From Pyrinomonadaceae bacterium (GTDB lineage: Bacteria; Acidobacteriota; Blastocatellia; Pyrinomonadales; Pyrinomonadaceae), in NCBI GenBank assembly GCA_014379075.1, contig JACMMN010000266.1, forward strand, positions 1-5,730: DNA of 5,730 nucleotides, written 5' to 3'. Within the stretch, counting starts at the first letter, position 1. Each line of letters starts with the position of its first letter. A model generated the notes under the pieces. It saw only the letters and a list, made by a program, of their open reading frames with translations, made no database searches and was not told the origin of the DNA. This document shows, in pieces, positions 1-5,639 of the stretch. A program made the translations under genes and the position numbers.

Positions 1-1037
1 GGATATTCATGAAACCGCGTAACCTTTCCAATTTGATGACGCAGATGTCGGTGACGGCGATTCTGGCGGTCGGAATGCTGATGGTTATCGTTTCCGGAAA
101 CATCGATCTTTCGGTAGGGTCGGTGCTCGGTTTTGCGGGCGGCATCGCGGCTTTTTCGCTGACCACACTCGAATACGGTGTGCCGGTTTCCATTCTTTTG
201 GCTGTCGCCGTCGGCACTGCTATCGGAGTTTTTCACGGAAGCTTGACGGCCTATTTGAACATACCTGCATTTATCGTCACCCTTGGCGGCTTGCTTGCTT
301 GGCGCGGAGCGGTGAAATGGCTGCTCGGCGGGACGACGATTCCTATATCGACCGACAGTTTCAAGATGATCGGGCAGGGCAATCTGCCATTAAACTATGG
401 CTGGCTGCTGGCTGCAGCGGCAATTCTGTTTGTGCTGTTCATGGCATATCAGAGTGCGAGAGCGGTTAAGGAATACGGCCTCGGCGAAGCGAATTACAAG
501 GGTGAACTGATCAAATCGATCATTCCGGTCGGCGGTATTGTGATTTTCATTTGGGTGATGAATTCCTACCAGGGTGTGCCGATTCCGGTGCTAATACTGC
601 TGGCTGTTGCATTGTTCGGTGCGTTTCTGATGAATTCGACGACATTCGGACGCTATCTTTACGCAATAGGCGGAAACGCGGACGCTGCCCGGCTTTCCGG
701 GATCAATAATAAATTGAACGTGTTAAAGGTTTATGCGCTGCTTGGTGCGTTAACCGGTATTGCTTCTTTGATATTTACGGCACGAGTCGGCAGCGCGTCG
801 CCGGATGCTGGAACATTAAAAGAGCTTGACGCAATCGCCGCCTGCGTTATCGGTGGAGCGTCGCTCGTCGGCGGCCGCGGAACTATCTTCGGCGCGTGCC
901 TAGGTGCACTCATCATGGCCAGCCTCGATAACGGAATGTCACTGCTCAACGTCAAGGATTATATGCAGGACATCATCAAAGGCTCGATTCTCGTCGCCGC
1001 CGTCGGCCTTGATATGATGAACAGGAAGCAAGGGTAA
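1..1037 (+). CDS. xylH: XylH-type sugar ABC transporter permease, 5' partial
   Basis: Inner-membrane permease of a ribose/xylose-class ABC importer (BPD_transp_2 family), which with an ATPase and a periplasmic sugar-binding protein carries a monosaccharide into the cell. Reading from the ATG at 9, residues 18-34 contain AVGMLMVIVSGNIDLSVGS, followed by FIVTLGGLLAWRG (about 88-100), GGNADAARLSGIN (about 220-231) and ELDAIAACVIGGASLVGG (about 270-287), all typical of the family. A central segment with the motif NSYQGVPIPVL matches E. coli XylH (NDYRGVPTPVL, from memory) and is absent in the shorter RbsC, so XylH fits better than RbsC. Many hydrophobic membrane segments are visible. The ATG at 9 is probably internal: the frame stays open to the window edge and MKPRNLSNL aligns with E. 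coli XylH near residue 54, so about 50 N-terminal residues lie upstream. The gene ends at TAA 1035. Substrate is inferred; xylose is likely but not proven. The ATPase and binding-protein genes are not in view. Confidence 0.9.
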   Translation, partial: IFMKPRNLSNLMTQMSVTAILAVGMLMVIVSGNIDLSVGSVLGFAGGIAAFSLTTLEYGVPVSILLAVAVGTAIGVFHGSLTAYLNIPAFIVTLGGLLAWRGAVKWLLGGTTIPISTDSFKMIGQGNLPLNYGWLLAAAAILFVLFMAYQSARAVKEYGLGEANYKGELIKSIIPVGGIVIFIWVMNSYQGVPIPVLILLAVALFGAFLMNSTTFGRYLYAIGGNADAARLSGINNKLNVLKVYALLGALTGIASLIFTARVGSASPDAGTLKELDAIAACVIGGASLVGGRGTIFGACLGALIMASLDNGMSLLNVKDYMQDIIKGSILVAAVGLDMMNRKQG

Positions 1038-1153
1038 GCGGGGCCGCCATTACCATTCTCACCGCAGTCTTACAGACAGTGAGGCGTTTGAGTATCGCAG
1101 GGCTGGACAACCAGATTTCGGTCTCCGCAGGCAAACCACAAAGATTTTTTTCA

Positions 1154-1182
1154 GAGATTAAGCTGAACACTCTCTTAATCTC
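1154..1182. repeat. 9-bp perfect inverted repeat between convergent genes
   Basis: GAGATTAAG (1154-1162) and CTTAATCTC (1174-1182) are exact reverse complements separated by 11 bases. The right arm contains the TAA stop of the minus-strand gene. The dyad sits between the convergent ends of the permease gene and the 139-aa gene, so it may shape or protect transcript 3' ends. It is not a standard intrinsic terminator: the T run at 1145-1151 precedes the stem on the plus strand, and on the minus strand it reads as A residues after the stem. Confidence 0.5.
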
Positions 1183-1594
1183 GGCTGCGGTCCAATGTCG
1201 GCTGCAACTCCCTTAAGGCGTCGAAGACTTCGCTGGGCAACAGGTAGCCGTGCGCGTCGATATAATGAAACACCATATTCGGCATGACGTAGGAAATCCC
1301 GTTTAATGACGTGAACGAAAATTGGCCACGCGAATTCTCGCGCAGGCAGGTCTCGCATGTATGGTATCCGAAAGTCGGACAATGCGATTGATTACGAGCG
1401 GCAAGGTCTTTGAGGGTCACGATTAGGTATCCACTATCGCGTGGTGGACGGTTTCTCCGTAGAAGCCGGCTTATCCATCCGGGACGCTCGAAGCGGCCGA
1501 GCCAGCCGACAGACCGGACGTTAATCTCAGGTTGAGCTTGCGACGAGTGAAGCTGCGTGTAAAGTGACGTGCTAAGATCAGGTATATAAGTCAT
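1175..1594 (-). CDS. Uncharacterised 139-aa protein with a Cys/His cluster (DUF7919-like)
   Basis: I recognise the pattern of a small family of unknown function, which I believe from memory is Pfam DUF7919: an N-terminal MTYIPDL, a VGWL motif (29-32), an HxCxxC segment (H78, C80, C83), then a PNMVFHY...HGY stretch (H110, H115) and a final amphipathic segment. The spacing C80-x2-C83 ... H110-x4-H115 looks like a structural zinc site, with C72 and H71 as extra candidates. There is no signal peptide or membrane segment, so it is probably cytosolic. The length is normal for the family as I recall it, and the gene looks intact. The ATG at 1594-1592 is supported by a GGAG ribosome-binding site 7 bases upstream. 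It lies 31 bases downstream of a 38-aa ORF on the same strand and converges with the permease gene. Function unknown. Confidence is high that it is a real gene and moderate for the family name. Confidence 0.8.
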   Translation of the reverse strand: MTYIPDLSTSLYTQLHSSQAQPEINVRSVGWLGRFERPGWISRLLRRNRPPRDSGYLIVTLKDLAARNQSHCPTFGYHTCETCLRENSRGQFSFTSLNGISYVMPNMVFHYIDAHGYLLPSEVFDALRELQPTLDRSRD

Positions 1595-1601
1595 AGCGTT
1601 G

Positions 1602-1605
1602 CTCC
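1602..1605 (-). promoter_or_regulatory. Ribosome-binding site of the 139-aa gene
   Basis: On the minus strand the sequence reads GTGGAGCAACGCT before ATG. GGAG with a 7-base spacer to the ATG at 1594 is close to ideal and fixes that start. Confidence 0.65.
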
Positions 1606-1619
1606 ACTAGCAGAAAGAT

Positions 1620-1640
1620 AACTCGCTAAATCGAGTTTAG
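1620..1640. repeat. Two overlapping, mutually exclusive inverted repeats
   Basis: AACTCG (1620-1625) pairs with CGAGTT (1632-1637) around a 6-base loop. CTAAA (1626-1630) pairs with TTTAG (1636-1640) around a 5-base loop. The two stems share bases and cannot form together. They span the stop codon of the 38-aa ORF and lie just ahead of the ribosome-binding site of the next gene. They could be an RNA switch or simply a chance AT-rich dyad; the stems are short. Confidence 0.3.
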
Positions 1641-1742
1641 ATATTCTTCAACGGCAACGTCGAATGCACCGCCGATTGCAGCGCCGGCCGGTTCGTCGGC
1701 TTCAACCGACCATCGAACTGTTGTCCGCGTTGAATTATTCAT
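1626..1742 (-). CDS. Possible 38-aa small protein upstream of the Cys/His gene
   Basis: An ATG at 1742-1740 opens a 38-codon frame ending in TAG at 1628-1626. The protein begins MNNSTRTTVRWSVEAD, continues EPAGAAIGGAFDVAVEEYL and ends NSI. The composition looks protein-like: an alternating Thr/Val/Arg/Trp strand-like start, a Gly/Ala-rich middle, and an acidic helix-like end. The codons favour GC-containing forms (GCC, GAC, GGC), as in the neighbouring genes. The frame is closed upstream by TAA at 1766-1764, so it is not the open tail of a longer gene unless a frameshift has occurred; the sequence further upstream is AT-rich and not coding-like. No good ribosome-binding site is visible before the ATG, which is the main weakness. 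A weak -10-like TAAAAT (1766-1761) would give a leader of about 12 bases. The 31-base gap to the next minus-strand gene suggests one transcript. I do not recognise the family; it could also be a degraded remnant. Confidence 0.45.
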   Translation of the reverse strand: MNNSTRTTVRWSVEADEPAGAAIGGAFDVAVEEYLNSI

Positions 1743-1784
1743 ATGCGTGGTCGATTCAAAATTTTACAACGAAACGGTTTATGC

Positions 1785-1814
1785 TGCACAAAATGAAAAC
1801 TGTGGAGATATAAT
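1785..1814 (+). promoter_or_regulatory. Candidate sigma70 promoter P1 for the sheath gene
   Basis: A perfect -10 TATAAT (1809-1814) is preceded at 18 bases by TGCACA (1785-1790), which matches the -35 consensus at four of six positions. The predicted start of transcription is near 1821, about 57 bases ahead of the sheath start codon. Confidence 0.4.
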
Positions 1815-1815
1815 A

Positions 1816-1844
1816 TTGACAACCGCGGCTTTAAGGACGATAGT
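1816..1844 (+). promoter_or_regulatory. Candidate sigma70 promoter P2 for the sheath gene
   Basis: A perfect -35 TTGACA (1816-1821) is followed after 17 bases by GATAGT (1839-1844), a four-of-six -10. The predicted start of transcription is near 1851, about 27 bases before the start codon. This promoter lies immediately downstream of the P1 -10, so P1 transcription would begin inside the P2 -35 and the two may exclude each other. Confidence 0.4.
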
Positions 1845-1866
1845 TTTCTCGCTGGAATAGATTTTT

Positions 1867-1871
1867 GGAGG
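1867..1871 (+). promoter_or_regulatory. Ribosome-binding site that decides the sheath start
   Basis: GGAGG at 1867-1871 touches the first in-frame ATG (1872) directly, leaving no spacer. The second in-frame ATG at 1878 sits 6 bases away, an ideal distance, so 1878 is the likelier start (GTG at 1881 is also possible). Confidence 0.7.
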
Positions 1872-1877
1872 ATGGGC

Positions 1878-3359
1878 ATGGTGTTTTCGGCGGATAATGA
1901 TCTTGAAACAAAGGTCACTTTGGAAACTTCAAAAACGGGAGTTATCGACGAGCCTCCTTTTCGGATGCTGATCATTGGAGATTGGAGCGGGGACGGCGAA
2001 AAAAACGATGTGGTTTCCCGGCCCCCGATCGAGATCGACCGGGACAATTTCGACGAGGTAATGGCAAGACTTCGGCTACGTTTGAATCTCGGCGATCTTA
2101 TGGTGGAATTTGCCGATCTAGACGATTTCCATCCCGACCAGCTTTTCCGGCGGCTCCCGGTTTTTGGCGAGATGCGCGACCTTCGTAGGCGATTGGTTGA
2201 TCCTGACACGTTTTACAAGGCGGCACGCGAAGTTCGTTCCTGGTTTCCGGATGCTGACGGTGAAAAACTTGCCGCGGAAACTCGGGATCAGGCACCGCCT
2301 TCGGACAGCCTTTTGGATTCTATCCTGTCAAAACCATCCGGCGGTGCTCCGCCGCCGAGGGCCAGGGCGTCTAGCGAACTCAGCAGTTTGATCAGCGAAC
2401 TTGTGCGGCCCTACATCGTGTCGGTGGACGAGAACGAGCAGGCCGGCATGCTAGCGGCGATCGACGAAGCGACAAGCGGTCTGATGCGGGACATTCTTCA
2501 TAACCAAAAGTTTCAGGCTCTCGAATCGGCTTGGCGAGGCCTTTATTTTGCGGTTCGTCGTGTCGAAACAAGTACTGATCTAAAGATCTTCATTCTTAAT
2601 TTATCGAAAGACGAGCTGACAAACGATTTGAAATCTGCCGGAACGGTGGCCGATTCCGCGTTTTACAGAATCGCTGTTCATACCGACGATGATGATGCCT
2701 GGGCCGCCGTTTTTGGAAATTATGCCTTTGAACCAAGCGTGGTAGATACAGCGACTTTGATCCGGTTCGGGCAGATTGCGTCCACTGCCAATTTTCCATT
2801 TGTATCGCATATGCGACCTGACGTTTTGGGCATCCACTCCCTGGCGGCGCAGCCCGATCCGCGCGATTGGAAACTGTCGGGTGACACTGATGCTGGAAAG
2901 CTATGGGCCGCACTTCGCGATCAGCCGGAATCTTCGTATGTCGGCATGACGACACCGCGAATTCTCGCACGGCTGCCGTACGGAGCCGAGACTGATCCGT
3001 CGGAAACCTTTTCATTTGAGGAGTTTACGGATGATTCGGAACATGAAGACTATCTCTGGACAAATTCGTGTTTTGTCGCTGCGTTGCTGCTTGCCCAGAG
3101 TTACAGCGCTTCCGGCTGGGAAATGGCACGCTCGCTTATTCAGGATATCCAGGGCCTGCCTGTTCATATTTACGAGGAAAACGGCGAAACAGTTTTCAAG
3201 CCGTGTGCCGAAACCCTTCTCACGCAAAACGCCTGTGAAAGGCTAATGGATTTCGGTCTTATGCCGATCATTTCATATAAAAATACGGATCACGTCAAGC
3301 TCGCACGGTTTCAATCGATCGCGGATCCGGTAACAGCTCTAAAGGGTAGGTGGCGTTGA
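1878..3359 (+). CDS. Fused TssB-TssC type VI secretion contractile sheath protein
   Basis: The cytosolic T6SS sheath is normally built from two proteins, TssB (about 160 aa) and TssC (about 490 aa). This 493-aa protein carries both signatures. Residues about 26-115 resemble TssB: FRMLIIGDWSG, then IDRDNFDEVMARL and VEFADLDDFHPD. A Pro/Ser/Arg-rich linker follows at about 138-168. From about 170 the TssC core appears: the strong signature ILHNQKFQALESAWRGLYF (about 206-224), LKIFILNLSKDEL, then SSYVGMTTPRILARLPYG (about 353-370), FEEF, YLWTNSCF, GLPVH and FGLMPIISYKNTDHVKL. It then stops, so the roughly 100-residue C-terminal part of ordinary TssC (after the KNTD-like motif) is missing. An acidic run TDDDD stands where TssC usually has a Gly-rich stretch. 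The bases after the stop do not continue the domain in another frame, so this looks like a natural compact form and not a frameshift. No other T6SS gene is visible. An alternative start is ATG 1872. It may be a sheath homologue or an accessory TssC-like protein; whether it can contract is unknown. Confidence 0.85.
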   Translation: MVFSADNDLETKVTLETSKTGVIDEPPFRMLIIGDWSGDGEKNDVVSRPPIEIDRDNFDEVMARLRLRLNLGDLMVEFADLDDFHPDQLFRRLPVFGEMRDLRRRLVDPDTFYKAAREVRSWFPDADGEKLAAETRDQAPPSDSLLDSILSKPSGGAPPPRARASSELSSLISELVRPYIVSVDENEQAGMLAAIDEATSGLMRDILHNQKFQALESAWRGLYFAVRRVETSTDLKIFILNLSKDELTNDLKSAGTVADSAFYRIAVHTDDDDAWAAVFGNYAFEPSVVDTATLIRFGQIASTANFPFVSHMRPDVLGIHSLAAQPDPRDWKLSGDTDAGKLWAALRDQPESSYVGMTTPRILARLPYGAETDPSETFSFEEFTDDSEHEDYLWTNSCFVAALLLAQSYSASGWEMARSLIQDIQGLPVHIYEENGETVFKPCAETLLTQNACERLMDFGLMPIISYKNTDHVKLARFQSIADPVTALKGRWR

Positions 3360-3541
3360 AACTTAACGGGAACTTGCGGCTATAAGTACATATTGACTTG
3401 CGAGGAAACATTTTCGTATTCAACTTGTGGAAAGGTCATAAATCCCGGGTTGAGTTTCTGCAATACCTGGCTCAACACATACATTAGAACCTGTTTTACG
3501 GAGTCCAAACCGTAGCAGAAGTTTCAATGGATAGCTCTGCA
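3360..3541. other. Gap between sheath gene and mnmG promoter; no gene seen
   Basis: I see no convincing gene. Two weak stem-loops occur: GTTGAG (3449-3454) with CTCAAC (3471-3476), and TACGG (3497-3501) with CCGTA (3510-3514), the latter flanked by CTG/CAG that could add three pairs. Neither has a T run, so neither is a clear terminator for the sheath gene. A TGTGGAAAG motif lies at 3426-3434. Confidence 0.4.
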
Positions 3542-3570
3542 TTGGCAAACGTATTTTATTGAACTATAAT
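3542..3570 (+). promoter_or_regulatory. Sigma70 promoter of mnmG
   Basis: TTGGCA (3542-3547, five of six to the -35 consensus) and a perfect TATAAT (3565-3570) are separated by an ideal 17 bases. Transcription should begin near 3577, giving mnmG a leader of about 50 bases that contains the hairpin at 3583-3613. Confidence 0.7.
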
Positions 3571-3580
3571 TTAAAGTTCA
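3560..3580. promoter_or_regulatory. Dyad over the mnmG -10, possible operator
   Basis: TGAACT (3560-3565) and AGTTCA (3575-3580) are exact reverse complements with 9 bases between them. The dyad is centred on the end of the -10 box and reaches past the expected transcription start, where a repressor would block RNA polymerase. No regulator is identified; a 6-bp arm is short enough to arise by chance. Confidence 0.35.
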
Positions 3581-3582
3581 GC

Positions 3583-3613
3583 AAAAAAAAGCGGGCATTC
3601 CCGCTATTTTTTT
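3583..3613 (+). terminator. Terminator-like hairpin in the mnmG leader
   Basis: Eight A residues (3583-3590), the stem GCGGG (3591-3595), loop CATT, the stem CCCGC (3600-3604), then TA and seven T residues (3607-3613). An extra A-T pair closes the stem (3590/3605), and the A and T runs could extend it past one mismatch. It reads as an intrinsic terminator on both strands. It could end leftover sheath-gene transcription, but it lies downstream of the mnmG promoter and only about 15 bases before the mnmG ATG, so mnmG transcripts must pass through it. Confidence 0.65.
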
Positions 3614-3628
3614 GGCATTGTGGAAATT

Positions 3629-5506
3629 ATGTTCGACGAAAGTTTTGACGTCATAGTTATAGGTGCGGGACACGCGGGCTGCGAAGCGGCTTCGGCCTCA
3701 GCGCGGCTCGGTGCTGAAACCGCGCTCGTGACGATAAACCTTGACTTGATCGGGCAAATGTCCTGCAACCCGGCCGTCGGCGGGGTCGCCAAAGGTCATG
3801 TCGTTCGCGAGATAGATGCTCTCGGCGGCATAATGGGACGCGTCATCGACCGCACCGGTATCCAATTTCGGCTTCTAAACCGTTCGCGTGGCCCTGCTGT
3901 TCAATCTCCGCGGGCACAGGCAGATCGCAGTTTATATCGCACGGAAATGCGCCGCGTTCTCGAAGCGACGTCCAATCTGCATCTGCGGCAGGGCTTTGCT
4001 GTGAATCTAATTGTTGAGAACAATAGGGTTATTGGCGTTGAAATGCAGGATACACGCCGTTTTCAGGCTAAAGCAGTGATCATCGCGACCGGTACATTCC
4101 TGAACGGAACGATCCATACCGGCAAGCGCACATTCTCAGCCGGACGCGCGGGTGAACCGGCGTCGATCGAACTTGCCGAGAGCCTGAAGCGTCTGGGGTT
4201 TCCTGTAGGACGGCTCAAAACGGGCACTCCACCCCGGATTGATGGGCGGACGATAGATTGGGACGCTTTCGAGGCGCAGCCCGCTGACGAGAAGCCGGTC
4301 GCTTTTTCGTATGCTACCGAAAGGATCGAGCAGGAACAAATACAGTGTTTTATTGGATGCACCAGCGAGCGTTTGCACCAGACGATTCGCGACAACTTGC
4401 ATCAATCGCCGTTGTATTCGGGCAAGATAAAGGGAATTGGGCCGCGATATTGTCCTTCGATCGAGGATAAGGTTGTAAAATTTGCGGACAAGGACCGACA
4501 CCAACTCTTTCTCGAGCCCGAAGGGCATAATACTAATGAAGTTTATCTAAACGGTTTCTCAACATCGTTGCCGTCTGTCCTGCAGCTTGAACTGCTGCGA
4601 ATGATCAACGGCTTCGAGAGTGTGCAGATCATTAGGCCGGGATATGCGATCGAATACGATTTTGTCGATCCGCGTGAACTAAAACCGACGATGGAATCGA
4701 CACGGATGGATGGGCTTTTTCTCGCCGGCCAGATAAACGGTACGACCGGCTATGAAGAAGCCGCTTGCCAGGGATTGATGGCGGGAATGAATGCGGCATT
4801 TGCAGTGCAAAAGAGAAATCCATTTATTCTTGCGCGAAACGAGGCGTATATTGGGGTTTTGGTCGATGACCTTATACAGCATGGCGTCGACGAGCCATAT
4901 AGGTTGTTTACATCCCGAGCCGAGGCCCGGCTGACGCTGCGTCACGACAATGCAGATCAGCGATTGAGCCCGCGAGGAAAAGAAGCCGGATTAGTGGGCA
5001 ACGATGATTGGGAACGATTTAGTCAGAAACGGGATCGGCTGGCAGGCATTCGAAATTCGTTGGATAGCACGCGATTTAAACGCTCTTCTGTAGAATACGC
5101 CAGTATTTCCCATATTGTGGGTGCCGATCTTGGCGATTCGATCACGCTTTCCCAGCTTGCAATGAGACAAGGTGTTAAATCTGAACTGATCCGCCGCCTG
5201 TTGCCGAATGATATTAAGCTTGCGGAACTGGAAACAGCCCTCGCCGATTCGCTTTACAGCGGTTACATAGAGAAGCAGAATGCTGCCACAGAAAGAGTTA
5301 ATCATCACGACGCCCTGAAAGTCCCGGATGGTTTTCGGTTTGCCTCGGTTGGCGGACTTTCTCATGAAATGATTGAGCGGCTCGAGCGCGCCCGCCCGCA
5401 AAACTTCTCACAGGTTCGCAAAATTTCTGGTCTTACGCCGGCGGCAGTTTCCACGGTCCTTGTACACCTGACAGCACATAGGCCACAGATCTCGTTGCAA
5501 AATTAA
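3629..5506 (+). CDS. mnmG: MnmG (GidA), tRNA uridine-5-carboxymethylaminomethyl synthesis enzyme
   Basis: Cytosolic FAD enzyme that, with the GTPase MnmE, places a carboxymethylaminomethyl group on C5 of the wobble uridine (U34) of certain tRNAs. At 625 aa it matches the usual length (E. coli 629). Numbering from ATG 3629: FAD-binding GAGHAG at 12-17; QMSCNPAVGG with C46; GRLKTGTPPRIDGRTID; the family signature GPRYCPSIEDK with C275, so both conserved cysteines are present (E. coli C47 and C277); the second signature AGQINGTTGYEEAACQG around 366-382; and the C-terminal SGYIEKQ and ISGLTPAAVS segments of the helical domain that contacts MnmE. One small oddity is TSRAEARL where most homologues have Tyr after the Glu. 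A GTG at 3620 would add three residues, but it has no ribosome-binding site; ATG 3629 matches the family N-terminus (MFDESFDVIVIG) and has a weak GGAA close upstream. It is followed after 133 bases by parA, without rsmG. Confidence 0.98.
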   Translation: MFDESFDVIVIGAGHAGCEAASASARLGAETALVTINLDLIGQMSCNPAVGGVAKGHVVREIDALGGIMGRVIDRTGIQFRLLNRSRGPAVQSPRAQADRSLYRTEMRRVLEATSNLHLRQGFAVNLIVENNRVIGVEMQDTRRFQAKAVIIATGTFLNGTIHTGKRTFSAGRAGEPASIELAESLKRLGFPVGRLKTGTPPRIDGRTIDWDAFEAQPADEKPVAFSYATERIEQEQIQCFIGCTSERLHQTIRDNLHQSPLYSGKIKGIGPRYCPSIEDKVVKFADKDRHQLFLEPEGHNTNEVYLNGFSTSLPSVLQLELLRMINGFESVQIIRPGYAIEYDFVDPRELKPTMESTRMDGLFLAGQINGTTGYEEAACQGLMAGMNAAFAVQKRNPFILARNEAYIGVLVDDLIQHGVDEPYRLFTSRAEARLTLRHDNADQRLSPRGKEAGLVGNDDWERFSQKRDRLAGIRNSLDSTRFKRSSVEYASISHIVGADLGDSITLSQLAMRQGVKSELIRRLLPNDIKLAELETALADSLYSGYIEKQNAATERVNHHDALKVPDGFRFASVGGLSHEMIERLERARPQNFSQVRKISGLTPAAVSTVLVHLTAHRPQISLQN

Positions 5507-5519
5507 GGTTCAAAGCTAA

Positions 5520-5539
5520 ATTGTGGAACGTTCCACAAT
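5520..5539. promoter_or_regulatory. Perfect 20-bp palindrome between mnmG and parA
   Basis: ATTGTGGAACGTTCCACAAT is its own reverse complement over all 20 bases, centred between 5529 and 5530, and starts 14 bases after the mnmG stop. No T run follows, so it is a poor intrinsic terminator; a symmetric protein-binding site is more likely. Its halves GTGGAAC and GTTCCAC are those of a parS-like site (GTTCCAC-GTGGAAC) but in the opposite order, so it is not a canonical parS. The bound protein is unknown; autoregulation of the par genes is one possibility. Confidence 0.6.
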
Positions 5540-5639
5540 CTTGCCCATAGAAATCAATCACAGCCTGTGTTAGTTTTAAGAAGCCGAACACGCAGCGGTG
5601 ACCATAAGTTTTTTCGTAAGATCCGCGTTATCCAAAATA

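Noticed and set aside
976..1170. 64-codon minus-strand frame starting with GTG 4 bases after the 139-aa gene stop
   Set aside because: It has no proper ribosome-binding site and its last third is antisense to the permease gene with a low-complexity Arg run. I judge it chance, though the first 40 residues are not obviously non-coding.
1739..2209. 156-codon minus-strand frame overlapping the sheath gene
   Set aside because: Ser/Arg-rich composition typical of an antisense shadow; the plus-strand frame has clear TssB/TssC motifs.
3420..3542. 40-aa minus-strand frame beginning MQSYPLKLLLRFGLRK in the gap before mnmG
   Set aside because: No ribosome-binding site, no recognisable family, and its start overlaps the -35 of the mnmG promoter. 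Likely chance.
3620..3631. GTG at 3620 as mnmG start
   Set aside because: No ribosome-binding site upstream (T run and TTGGCATT) and the family N-terminus fits ATG 3629.
5520..5539. Canonical parS site
   Set aside because: The palindrome has the half-sites in reversed order and differs from TGTTTCACGTGAAACA at the inner positions of each half, so I call it only a parS-like curiosity.
5628..5636. TTATCCAAA as a DnaA box
   Set aside because: One mismatch from TTATCCACA but isolated just before parA; one near-match is not evidence of an origin.
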